From contig JBFWRS010000002.1 of the NCBI GenBank assembly GCA_050248795.1, positions 62,001-126,000 of the forward strand: a DNA stretch of 64,000 nucleotides. Reading direction: 5' to 3'. Source of the DNA: CAZTDU01 sp050248795 (lineage in GTDB: Bacteria; Pseudomonadota; Gammaproteobacteria; Burkholderiales; SG8-39). The notes below the pieces were generated by a model. The model was not told the DNA's origin. It did not search any database and saw only the letters and a list, made by a program, of their open reading frames with translations. The position numbers and the translations under genes were made by a program. This document shows, one piece after another, positions 1 through 7,335 of this stretch (the stretch's first letter is position 1; each line of letters begins with the position of its first letter).

Positions 1-1
1 C

Positions 2-562
2 ACCGAAAGCGGCAAACCGGTGCGATTCGTGCCGCCCTCGCGCGCCGACCCGTACTACGAGATCCACGTTTTCGAAAGCGGATGCGTGCACACCCGCGAG
101 GACAACTGGCACGACCTCTTCAATGCGCTGGTCTGGCTCGCCTTCCCCCGCACCAAGGCGCGCATCAACGCACTGCACGCAGCGACGATTCCACTGGAAG
201 GCGGACGGCGCGGCCCGCTGCGGGACCTCGTCACCATCTTTGACGAAGGCGGCGCGATCCGCACGCCCGCACGCACGCTGATCTTCGGCCACGCCACCAT
301 GGAACAGGCGCTGAAACCCTGGCCTGGAATCACGTGCAAGGTGCTGTGGGCGCGCGAGGGTCCGGACCTGGACGCCCAGGCGGCTGCGAGCCTCGCGGCG
401 CTCGCGCCGCACGGCACGCCCAGGCACCTGCAGACGCGGCCGGTCTTTCGCGAGCTCGGCTGGGCGGGCGCGTACAATGCGCACCAAGGAGCTGGCCAGG
501 CAGCCGCTGCACCTTCGGGTGTGGAGGAAAGTCCGGGCTCCACAGAGCGGGATGCGGGGTAA
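2..562 (+). CDS. DUF3025 family protein, 5' end outside window
   Basis: The frame is already open at base 2, so the true start lies upstream of the window. The stretch around residues 29-55, with NWHDLFNALVWLAFPRTKA, is the hallmark I recognise from DUF3025 proteins of Proteobacteria, whose function is not known. No signal peptide or membrane segment is visible in the part present. The frame has no stop before the RNase P RNA gene begins: it runs through the rnpB promoter and about 78 bases of rnpB, and ends at the TAA at 560-562. The last 25 or so residues (from about HQGAGQA on) look like translated RNA gene rather than conserved protein. I am confident of the family; the biological 3' end is the odd part. 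Confidence 0.8.
   Translation, partial: TESGKPVRFVPPSRADPYYEIHVFESGCVHTREDNWHDLFNALVWLAFPRTKARINALHAATIPLEGGRRGPLRDLVTIFDEGGAIRTPARTLIFGHATMEQALKPWPGITCKVLWAREGPDLDAQAAASLAALAPHGTPRHLQTRPVFRELGWAGAYNAHQGAGQAAAAPSGVEESPGSTERDAG
473..478 (+). promoter_or_regulatory. -10 box of the rnpB promoter inside the DUF3025 gene
   Basis: TACAAT lies about 7-10 bases before the inferred 5' end of RNase P RNA and encodes a Tyr-Asn pair of the DUF3025 frame. No convincing -35 box is visible at 16-18 bp spacing. Placement relies on the P1 helix of rnpB starting at 488. Confidence 0.5.
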
Positions 563-848
563 CGCCCCGGCGCGTATAACCGCCGCGCAAGCGGCGCGAA
601 GGCGACGAACAGGGCCACAGAGACGAGTCGCACCTCGCAAGGGGTGCGGGTGAAACGCGGCAACCTCCATCCGGAGCAACACCAAATAGGCAAGCGTGGT
701 CCTGCGGCAGGATTGCAGGACCGAAGGCCGGCTCGGCCAAGCTTGCGGGTAGGTGGCTAGAGCCGTGGGGCGACTCACGGCCCAGAGGAATGGCTGCCGG
801 AGGGGTTCGCCCCTCGCACAGAACCCGGCTTATCGGCCGGCTCCCCCT
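485..848 (+). ncRNA. rnpB: RNase P RNA, bacterial type A
   Basis: This is the catalytic RNA of ribonuclease P, which matures the 5' ends of tRNAs. The conserved 5' strand of helix P4 (GAAAGTCCGGGCTCC) is at about 527-541, and its partner region, with ACAGAA and CGGCTTA, is at about 818-833. The block GGAGCAACACCAAATAGG near 673 is typical of type A RNAs. Bases 488-497 pair with 835-844 to form P1 with one G-T wobble, which fixes the ends to within a few bases. No run of T follows that would mark an intrinsic terminator. The 5' part overlaps the upstream DUF3025 reading frame. Confidence 0.96.
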
Positions 849-877
849 TCCCCCTGAGACAAAATGACAAATTTCCG

Positions 878-906
878 TTGTCTGCGCTTTTCCGCGAGGG
901 GATAAT
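878..906 (+). promoter_or_regulatory. Predicted sigma-70 promoter for the HD-domain gene
   Basis: TTGTCT at 878-883 and GATAAT at 901-906 are separated by 17 bp. Transcription would start near 913, leaving a very short leader that still holds the GGAGGAG ribosome site at 914-920. Confidence 0.55.
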
Positions 907-930
907 TCGAAACGGAGGAGACGGCACGCC

Positions 931-1878
931 TTGCAGAACAGGCTCAACCAGAACGACGTCAGCAACCGCATCAATGTCGAGGACGCCGCGCAAGTGCGCG
1001 ACGCCGTCGTCGGCATCTATGCCGCGCGCTATCCGGGCGAGGATTTCACGCCGCTCGCGCGTGCATTTGACGACGTCCACGCGCTGTTCCAGGGCCGGTT
1101 CCCGGGCTACCTGCCCTGCGACACGCTGTACCACGACATGCGGCACACGCTGGACATGACGCTTGCCATGGCGCGCCTGGTGGACGGCTACGACCGCGCC
1201 CACCCCGCCGCAGACCGCCTCGGTCCCAGGCGCGCGATGCTGGGCGCGATCGTCGCCCTGCTGCACGATTCCGGTTACATGAAGCGCACCTCCGAGGCGA
1301 ACGTCGCGAACGGCGCCGAGTTCACCAAGGTGCATGTATCGCGCAGCGCCGACTTCCTGCTGCAGTACCTGCCGCGCGTCGGCTTCAGCGCCGAATCCGG
1401 CGTCGCCGCGCAACTGGTGCACTTCACCGGCTACGAACTCGAGATCGAAGACATCCGCGTGGACAACCCGCAGGACCGCATCCTCGGCTGCATGGTCGGC
1501 ACCGCCGACCTGATCGGGCAGATGTCGGACCGCATGTACCTGGAGAAATGCCGCGACTTCCTGTACCAGGAGTTCGTCGTCGGCGGCGTGGCGCGCGAAG
1601 CGCTGCCCGACGGGCGCCAGGTCGTGCGCTACAGCTCGGGCGAGGACCTGATCTACAAGACCCCGGGATTCTGCGAGTACGTCGCGCGCGACCGCATCAA
1701 TCGCAAGCTGGGCGCGGTGGATCGCTACGCGGCGTCGCACTTCGACGGCCCCAACCTGTACACCTCGGAAATCCAGCACAACATCGACTACCTGCAGTCC
1801 GCCATCGAGCAGGCGGACCTGGCGCGCCTGCGCCGCGCCTGCTATTCGCTGTCGGCACTCCGCCGCCAGGCGGCCTGA
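931..1878 (+). CDS. HD-domain metal-dependent phosphohydrolase
   Basis: This is a 315-residue soluble protein with an HD superfamily core. Candidate metal ligands are His68/His72 in YHDMRHT, the His112-Asp113 pair in LLHDSG, His135 in FTKVH, and an Asp near 193. HD enzymes hydrolyse phosphomonoesters or phosphodiesters, often of nucleotides; the substrate here cannot be read from sequence. The start is the TTG at 931 because GGAGGAG sits 10 bases upstream and the HD core begins soon after. It is preceded by rnpB and followed after 124 bp by a PAS protein on the same strand. There is no sensory domain in the protein itself. Confidence 0.8.
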   Translation: MQNRLNQNDVSNRINVEDAAQVRDAVVGIYAARYPGEDFTPLARAFDDVHALFQGRFPGYLPCDTLYHDMRHTLDMTLAMARLVDGYDRAHPAADRLGPRRAMLGAIVALLHDSGYMKRTSEANVANGAEFTKVHVSRSADFLLQYLPRVGFSAESGVAAQLVHFTGYELEIEDIRVDNPQDRILGCMVGTADLIGQMSDRMYLEKCRDFLYQEFVVGGVAREALPDGRQVVRYSSGEDLIYKTPGFCEYVARDRINRKLGAVDRYAASHFDGPNLYTSEIQHNIDYLQSAIEQADLARLRRACYSLSALRRQAA

Positions 1879-2002
1879 GCCTGCTTCTCTCCCGGAGAAT
1901 CCCGCCGGGAACCGGGAATTTGTCACGTTCCCCTGAAGATTCCGTAACTTAGCCGTCCTTTCCGCTTGCCCGGACAGGGCTGACTGTGGCAGAAGTGTTG
2001 CC

Positions 2003-2473
2003 ATGACAGTTCCTGACAGGGCAATCGGCCTGCTTGAGCGGCCAAGGCGCGCCAACGGTGCAGTGCCGGCGGCGAAGGTACTGGGCGGCGCGGCGCCCGC
2101 GCTATACCGGCTGCTCGCCGACAGCGCGCTGAATCGCGCCGCGCTGGACGTATGCGCCGCCCCGGTAAGCATCATCGATGCGGTAGCCACCGGCTACCCG
2201 GTGGTGTACGTCAACCCGGCGTTCGATGCGCTGTTCGGCTGCGGCGCGGGCGAGGCGATCGGCAAACCCGCGCGCGCCATCCTCGCGACTGACACCGAAG
2301 CGCTGCTCGACTGGCTGCCCTGGGGCGGGGTGCTGCCCCGGATCGCGCTGGAAACGCGCCGCAGGAGCGACGGCGTGGCGCTGACGCTGGACGCCTTCGC
2401 TGGAGACATCCGCAATGCGCGCGGCGAGCGCACGCACTGGGTGCTGACGCTGATGGACGCGCGGCGCTACTGA
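2003..2473 (+). CDS. Stand-alone PAS domain protein
   Basis: This 156-residue protein consists of a short basic leader (about 1-35) and one PAS/PAC fold (about 45-155). The PAS signature is visible in GYPVVYVNPAFDALFGCGAGEAIGKPARAI, quoted here only as the span at about residues 71-100, and the PAC strand ends in WVLTLMDARRY. PAS domains bind small ligands, haem or flavin, or dimerise. The LOV photosensor motif NCRFLQ is absent, so a flavin photoreceptor is unlikely. No output domain is attached, so it probably acts through a partner protein. A weak TTGTCA / GTAACT promoter pair may lie at 1920-1949. Confidence 0.7.
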   Translation: MTVPDRAIGLLERPRRANGAVPAAKVLGGAAPALYRLLADSALNRAALDVCAAPVSIIDAVATGYPVVYVNPAFDALFGCGAGEAIGKPARAILATDTEALLDWLPWGGVLPRIALETRRRSDGVALTLDAFAGDIRNARGERTHWVLTLMDARRY

Positions 2474-2475
2474 GT

Positions 2476-2643
2476 TCAGTCGTCCCTGGACTGCAGCGAC
2501 TGCCAGAGATCGACCAGCATCATCACCACGCCGACCACGATCACGCCGGTAAGCGCGACGTCCTGAAGCTTCAACACCGGTGGCGCGAGGAACGCGAGCA
2601 CCAGTGCGGTTGCGATGATGCCGGCGAGTATCTTCAATGCCAT
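2476..2643 (-). CDS. Small two-helix membrane protein
   Basis: This is a 55-residue protein with two hydrophobic segments (about residues 3-20 and 28-47) and an acidic end (SRDD). The start ATG at 2643 follows AGGGAG at a good distance. It lies 17 bp after the amidase stop and ends the dctPQM-amidase run, so it is probably translated from that mRNA. I do not recognise the family. Its 3' end meets the convergent PAS gene within 2 bp, leaving almost no room for a terminator. A role in membrane anchoring or transport is only a guess. Confidence 0.6.
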   Translation of the reverse strand: MALKILAGIIATALVLAFLAPPVLKLQDVALTGVIVVGVVMMLVDLWQSLQSRDD

Positions 2644-2660
2644 GTTCTGCTCCCTGGTGT

Positions 2661-3998
2661 TCAGCCTGCGGCGGCCTGCGCAGCCAGCCAGCGCGCGGTG
2701 CGCAGCAGGCGCGCGTCGGAGTAGCGTGCACCCACCAGCTGCACGCCCATCGGCAGCCCGTTCGCGCCCTGCATCAGCGGCAGGCTGACCGCGGGCATGC
2801 CGGTGAGCGTCCACAGCGTGCAGAACGCCGGATCCCCGGTGGCATCCAGCCCGCGCGGCGCCGTCCCCGGCGCGGATGGCGTCAGGATGGCGTCGCAGCG
2901 CTCGAAGATCTCGGCGAAGCCCTGGTTCAGCAGCGGGATGCGTGCCAGCGCCGACTGGTAGTCGAAGGCGCTGAGCTTGCGGCCGCGATCGAGCAGCTCA
3001 CGCAACTGCGGCGACAGCTTGTCGCGCCCGCGCTCCCACTCGGCGGCGAGGTTCGCAGCCATTTCGGCGGCCATGATCGTGCCCTGCCAGTCCCAGGCGC
3101 TGCGCGCCGACTCAGGCAGGTCGATTTCGACCACCCGGTCGCCCAGCGCGGACGCCAGCTCCTCGAAGCCCGCCTTCATGTCGTCCTCGGCGCGCTCCCA
3201 GGCCGGCGTCCTGATGAACGCCAGCAGCGGCGGCAGCGGCGGCTCCTCGGCGGCCACCGACACGAACGGCGGGCGTGCCCGCGGGTAGGTGTCCGGGTCG
3301 CGCGGGTCGTGGCAGACAAGCTGCTCGCCCAGCAGCGCAAGGTCCTCGAGCGTGCGCGCGAAGAGGCCGACATGGTCGAGCGTGCGCGACAGCCGCAGCA
3401 TGCCGCCGCGCGGCAACAGGCCATGGGTCGGCTTGAAGCCGTAGGTGCCGCAATACGATGCCGGGCGGATGGTCGAGCCGTTGGTCTGGCTGCCGAGGGC
3501 CAGCGGCACCATGCCCGACGCCACCGCCGCAGCCGAGCCGCTGGAGGAGCCGCCGGGCGTGTGCTCGGGGTTGTGCGGATTGCGCGTCTTGCCGGGCGCG
3601 AAGTAGGCGCATTCGGTGGTCACGGTCTTGCCGAGAACGACCGCGCCAGCCGCGCGCAGCAGCGCCACCACGGTGGCGTCGTGCTCCGGCGTGCGGCCGG
3701 CGTGCAGGACGGTGCCGTCCTCGGTGGGATAGTCGAGCGTGTCCATGATGTCTTTGACGCCGACCGGAATGCCGTGCAGCGGGCCGGTGGGTCGGCCCTC
3801 GCGGCGGTCCTGGTCCCGCGCACGCGCCTGCGCCAGCGCATGCTCCGGATCCAGGTGCGCCCATGCCTGCACGACGGGGTCCGCCTCGCGCACGCGCGCG
3901 AGGCAGGCCTCGACCAGCTGTTCCGAACTGATCGCGCCGTCGCGGATGGCGCGCGCCGCGTCGGTTGCCGAAAGCTGGTTCAACTGCGAGGCGTCCAT
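2661..3998 (-). CDS. Amidase signature (AS) family amidase
   Basis: A 445-residue hydrolase cleaving a carboxamide to acid and ammonia (or amine). The Ser-cisSer-Lys triad of the amidase signature family is complete: Lys82 in GVKD, Ser151 in GGSSSGSAAA and Ser175 in NGSTIRPAS. The spacings of 69 and 24 residues match characterised members. No signal peptide is present, so it is cytoplasmic. The GatCAB context is missing (no gatB or gatC nearby), which argues against a role in tRNA-Gln formation. The start at 3998 is 8 bp after dctM, so it is in the same operon as a TRAP transporter. The natural substrate is unknown, but the context suggests a solute brought in by that transporter. Confidence 0.88.
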   Translation of the reverse strand: MDASQLNQLSATDAARAIRDGAISSEQLVEACLARVREADPVVQAWAHLDPEHALAQARARDQDRREGRPTGPLHGIPVGVKDIMDTLDYPTEDGTVLHAGRTPEHDATVVALLRAAGAVVLGKTVTTECAYFAPGKTRNPHNPEHTPGGSSSGSAAAVASGMVPLALGSQTNGSTIRPASYCGTYGFKPTHGLLPRGGMLRLSRTLDHVGLFARTLEDLALLGEQLVCHDPRDPDTYPRARPPFVSVAAEEPPLPPLLAFIRTPAWERAEDDMKAGFEELASALGDRVVEIDLPESARSAWDWQGTIMAAEMAANLAAEWERGRDKLSPQLRELLDRGRKLSAFDYQSALARIPLLNQGFAEIFERCDAILTPSAPGTAPRGLDATGDPAFCTLWTLTGMPAVSLPLMQGANGLPMGVQLVGARYSDARLLRTARWLAAQAAAG

Positions 3999-4006
3999 GG
4001 CCGGGG

Positions 4007-5356
4007 CTATCGCAGTCCGTAAAAGAGCTCCGGCAGCCAGAAGATGGTCTGCGGGAAGATGTAAACGGCAGCCATCGCGATGAACACCATGAACACGAAC
4101 GGCAGGCAGCCCTTGAAGATCGTCCACAACTGCACGAACGGCGGCGCGATGCCCTTCAGGTAGTACGCCGACATTGCCATCGGCGGCGTCAGGAAGGACG
4201 TCTGCAGGTTCAGCGCGATGAGGATGCCGAACATCATCGGATCGACCTGGAAGTGCGCGAGCAGCGGCAGGAAGATCGGCACGAAGATGATGATGATCTC
4301 GCTCCACTCGAGCGGCCAGCCGAGCAGGAAGATGATCACCTGCGCGAGGATCAGGAAGGTCACGGTGTTGAGGTCGAGCCCGAGCACGAACTGCTTGATG
4401 ATGCCTTCGCCGCCCAGGTACGAGAACACCGACGAGAACGTCCACGAGCCGATGAAGAGGAAACACACCATCGCCGTGGTGCGCGCAGTGAGGTACACCG
4501 CCTCCTGCAGCCTGCCCCAGGTGAGCGCACGGTAGGCAGCGGCCAGCAGCACTGCGCCCAGCGCGCCTACCGCGGCCGCCTCGCTGGGCGTGGCGAGGCC
4601 GAACAGAATCGAACCGAGCACCGACAGGATTAGCAGCGCGAGTGGTACGAACGCCTGCGCCAGCAGCAGGAACACCCGGCTCCAGGCCACGTTGGTCTCG
4701 CTCTCGGGCAGCGGCGGCGCGAGCTTCGGGTTGATCATCGCGCGCGCGATGACGTAGAGGATGTACAGGCCCGCCAGCAGGAATCCGGGTATCAGCGCCG
4801 CCGCATAGAGCTTAACCACAGACACCGCGGAGGTCGCGGCATAGACGATCAGCATGATCGAGGGCGGGATCAGGATGCCCAGCGTGCCGCCGGCGCAGAT
4901 GACGCCCGCCGACAGCTTCTGGTCGTAGCCGGCTTTCAGCATCGCCGGGAAAGCGAGCAGGCCCATCAGCGTCACCACCGCGCCGACGATGCCGGTGGCG
5001 GTGGCGAACAGTGCGCAGGTCACCAGCGCCGCCACCGCCATCGCGCCGGGAACGAAGCGCAGCGCCACCTGCAGGCTGTAGAACAGGCGGTCGAGGATGT
5101 TCGAACGTTCGATCATGTAGCCCATGAACAGGAACAGCGGCACCGCGATCAGCACGTCGTTGTTCATGACGCTGAAGGTGTTCTGCGTCAGCAGGTAGAA
5201 CACGCGGTTGTCGAAGAACGCCTGGTCGGGCTGGAAGTAGGCGTAGTAGCCGAACATCACGCCCATCGCGATCAGCGTGAAGGCGATGGGGAAGCCCAGC
5301 ATGATGATGAAGATGAACAGCCCCAGCATCACCAGGGCGATGATCGGGTCGCTCAT
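4007..5356 (-). CDS. dctM: TRAP transporter large permease subunit (DctM)
   Basis: A 449-residue integral membrane protein, hydrophobic throughout with about 12-13 segments. It forms the sodium-driven translocation channel of a tripartite ATP-independent periplasmic (TRAP) transporter. Family marks include MSVMNNDVLIAVPLFLFMG (about residues 59-77, read here as FSVMNNDVLIAVPLFLFMG), CAGGTLGILIPPS and the ATPSEAAAVGA loop. The start codon at 5356 overlaps the dctQ stop by 4 bp (ATGA), so the two are translationally coupled. The closest named type I can suggest is the mannitol/chloroaromatic branch, which says little about the actual substrate. Confidence 0.92.
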   Translation of the reverse strand: MSDPIIALVMLGLFIFIIMLGFPIAFTLIAMGVMFGYYAYFQPDQAFFDNRVFYLLTQNTFSVMNNDVLIAVPLFLFMGYMIERSNILDRLFYSLQVALRFVPGAMAVAALVTCALFATATGIVGAVVTLMGLLAFPAMLKAGYDQKLSAGVICAGGTLGILIPPSIMLIVYAATSAVSVVKLYAAALIPGFLLAGLYILYVIARAMINPKLAPPLPESETNVAWSRVFLLLAQAFVPLALLILSVLGSILFGLATPSEAAAVGALGAVLLAAAYRALTWGRLQEAVYLTARTTAMVCFLFIGSWTFSSVFSYLGGEGIIKQFVLGLDLNTVTFLILAQVIIFLLGWPLEWSEIIIIFVPIFLPLLAHFQVDPMMFGILIALNLQTSFLTPPMAMSAYYLKGIAPPFVQLWTIFKGCLPFVFMVFIAMAAVYIFPQTIFWLPELFYGLR

Positions 5357-5940
5357 CGCGCTTCCCCGGCCGTCCTGGCCGCATGCTCCGCGGCGATCGC
5401 GTCCTCGAGCTCCTCGACGTCGTGCAGCCGCTGCGCCCAGCGGCCCTCGCGCAGGCACAGCACGCAGCGCAGGGACTCGGCGATGCCCTGCAGCGTGAGA
5501 AAGAACCCGGCGAACGGAATCAGCATCTTCAACTGCCACACCGGCACGCCGACCGGGCTGTTGACGCTGACCTCCTTCAACTTGAACGCGTCATAGCCGT
5601 AGGCCCAGCCCGCGACCATCAGCGAGATGACGCCGGGAAAGAAGAAAAGCACGTAGAGCGTCAGTTCCACGCCTGCCTGCACGCGGGGCGGCCACAGCCG
5701 GTACAGCACGTCGCCGCGCACGTGGCCGTTCCTCGACAGCGTGTACGCGCCTGCCATCAGGAACAGCCCGCCGTAGACGATGTAGCTCATGTCGAAGGCC
5801 CAGCTGGTGGGGTTGTTCAGCACATAGCGCACGAACACTTCGTAGCAGGTGCCGAGCATCAGGATCACGATCAGCCACGCGAAGGCATGGCCCACCGTCT
5901 TGCTCAACTGGTCGACGCCGTAGATGAACTTCTGGATCAT
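5353..5940 (-). CDS. dctQ: TRAP transporter small permease subunit (DctQ)
   Basis: A 195-residue protein with four membrane helices (about 18-40, 50-68, 90-112, 133-155), the usual DctQ fold. The C-terminal tail of about 40 residues is charged and cytoplasmic. DctQ stabilises DctM in the inner membrane. It overlaps dctM by 4 bp and is separated from dctP by 85 bp carrying a strong hairpin. The ATG at 5940 has only a weak ribosome site, so some coupling or processing of the mRNA may set its level. Confidence 0.9.
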   Translation of the reverse strand: MIQKFIYGVDQLSKTVGHAFAWLIVILMLGTCYEVFVRYVLNNPTSWAFDMSYIVYGGLFLMAGAYTLSRNGHVRGDVLYRLWPPRVQAGVELTLYVLFFFPGVISLMVAGWAYGYDAFKLKEVSVNSPVGVPVWQLKMLIPFAGFFLTLQGIAESLRCVLCLREGRWAQRLHDVEELEDAIAAEHAARTAGEAR

Positions 5941-5962
5941 GGTCTGTTCCGTGGCCGCTACA

Positions 5963-5994
5963 GCAAAAGGGGCGGCACCCTCGAGTGCCGCCCC
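5963..5994 (-). terminator. Hairpin with T-run between dctP and dctQM
   Basis: On the minus strand GGGGCGGCAC and GTGCCGCCCC form a perfect 10-bp stem with a 6-base loop, followed by TTTTGC. This has the form of an intrinsic terminator or mRNA-stabilising hairpin. It would let dctP transcripts exceed those of dctQM and the amidase, as expected for a binding protein needed in excess. Confidence 0.65.
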
Positions 5995-6025
5995 GCGTCA
6001 CATCAGCTGCAGATACCCGACTACC

Positions 6026-7159
6026 TCAGCTCGGGATCTTGGTCTTGAAGATGTGCTCGTAACCAAGCTTGTAGTCAGCCTCGTTCAGGAACATGTAGTA
6101 GGCGACGCGCTTGGCCCAGGCCTTCTGCGACTCCACCACCTTGGCGAAGAACGGGTCTTCCTTCGACAGCTTGGGCGTGATCACGTCCCACGCCTTCAGC
6201 TGCTCGGCCATGATCGACTTCGGCGTGCGGATCACCTTGACCTTGTGCTTGTCGATGAGGATCTGCAGGTCGCGCGAATAGTTGTCCATCGCCGTCCACC
6301 AGTTCGACGACGAAGTCGCCTCGACGCCGTACTTCAGGATCGCCTGCAGGTCCTTCGGGATCGAGTCCCACTTCTTCTTGTTGAAGACGATCTCGAAGAA
6401 TTCCATCGCCTGGTGGTAGCTGCCCATCATGTAGTTCTTGATCACGTCCTGGGCACCGAATCGGGAATCCGAAGTCGGGTTGTTGAACTCGAACGCGTCG
6501 ATCACGCCGCGCTCGAGCGCCGGGATGATCTCGCCGCCCGGAAGCTGCGTCACCTTGGCGCCCATCTGCTGGAACAGGTCCGCCGCGAGGCCCACCGTGC
6601 GGTACTTCAGGCCCTTGAGGCCCGCCGCGCTGGTGATCGGCTTCTTGAACCAGCCGAGCGGCTGGGTCGGCATCGGCATGCAGAAGAAGCCGACGACGTT
6701 AAGGCCGAGTTTCTTCAGCAGCTCGTCGTACAGCTCCTGGCCGCCGCCGCGGTAGATCCACGCCAGGGTCTGCGGCGCATCGCAGCCGTTGATCGGGCCG
6801 GAGCCGAACAGCGACGCTACCTTCGACTTGCCGTACCAGTACACCGGCACGCTGTGGCAGCCGTCGAGCACGCCCTTGCTGGTCGCATCCATCACCTCGA
6901 AGGGCTTCACCACCGCGCCGCCGACCAGGTAGTCGATGCGCAGGCGGCCGCCGGCCATTTCGTTGACGCGCTTGACGTACTCCTCGGCCATCTCGTTGAA
7001 GATGTCCTTGGCGCCCCACGCGCCCTGCATCTTGAGGACGATCGGCGACTGCGTGCGCCCGATCATCGGGAAGCCGAGCGTCGCCGCTCCGGCCGTGGCT
7101 GCAGCAGCGCCAGTCAGGAACCTGCGCCGTTTCGCCTGCGTAGTGTCTTGCGTGCTCAT
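6026..7159 (-). CDS. dctP: TRAP transporter substrate-binding protein (DctP)
   Basis: A 377-residue periplasmic solute receptor. The N-terminus carries a twin-arginine signal (KRRRFLTG at about 10-17, then an Ala-rich segment ending near GRTQ, about residue 37), so it is probably exported folded. The body matches the DctP family, with the ligand-carboxylate region near YRTVGLAADLFQQMGA and the GVIDAFEFNNP strand. It resembles receptors of the 2-oxoacid/chloroaromatic group. The start at 7159 has GGAGGAGG nearby. It is the first gene of the dctPQM-amidase operon. Confidence 0.9.
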   Translation of the reverse strand: MSTQDTTQAKRRRFLTGAAAATAGAATLGFPMIGRTQSPIVLKMQGAWGAKDIFNEMAEEYVKRVNEMAGGRLRIDYLVGGAVVKPFEVMDATSKGVLDGCHSVPVYWYGKSKVASLFGSGPINGCDAPQTLAWIYRGGGQELYDELLKKLGLNVVGFFCMPMPTQPLGWFKKPITSAAGLKGLKYRTVGLAADLFQQMGAKVTQLPGGEIIPALERGVIDAFEFNNPTSDSRFGAQDVIKNYMMGSYHQAMEFFEIVFNKKKWDSIPKDLQAILKYGVEATSSSNWWTAMDNYSRDLQILIDKHKVKVIRTPKSIMAEQLKAWDVITPKLSKEDPFFAKVVESQKAWAKRVAYYMFLNEADYKLGYEHIFKTKIPS

Positions 7160-7235
7160 TGTTGATCCTCCTCCGTCTCGATTGGTGTCTCAGGCCCGCC
7201 CGGGGATGCTGCGGCATGCTGGCGGTGACAGGTCC

Positions 7236-7265
7236 ATTCTAGCCCTCGCTCTCCGGTAGCCGCAA
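7236..7265 (-). promoter_or_regulatory. Predicted sigma-70 promoter for the dctPQM-amidase operon
   Basis: Reading on the minus strand, TTGCGG (7265-7260) and TAGAAT (7241-7236) are 18 bp apart. The start of transcription would be near 7229, about 70 bases before the dctP start codon. Confidence 0.5.
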
Positions 7266-7292
7266 GCCGGGGCGGGACGGCTATCCGGATAC

Positions 7293-7306
7293 TTGACCAC
7301 GGTCAA
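7293..7306. promoter_or_regulatory. FNR/FixK-type palindrome (TTGA-N6-TCAA)
   Basis: TTGACCACGGTCAA is a perfect inverted repeat within CTTGACC-AC-GGTCAAG. It matches the TTGA-N6-TCAA core bound by FNR/CRP-family regulators. Its centre lies about 70 bp upstream of the inferred dctP transcription start, close to the -71.5 position used by class I activators. This is a sequence match only. Confidence 0.45.
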
Positions 7307-7335
7307 GCTTTTGGCGCCCCGCAAGGGTGTATCGA

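Noticed and set aside
330..2190. Minus-strand frames through rnpB and the HD-domain gene
   Set aside because: They cross an RNA gene and a well-supported coding gene on the other strand and show no protein family.
2661..3998. Assignment of the amidase as GatA of the tRNA amidotransferase
   Set aside because: No gatB or gatC nearby, and the gene is embedded in a TRAP transporter operon.
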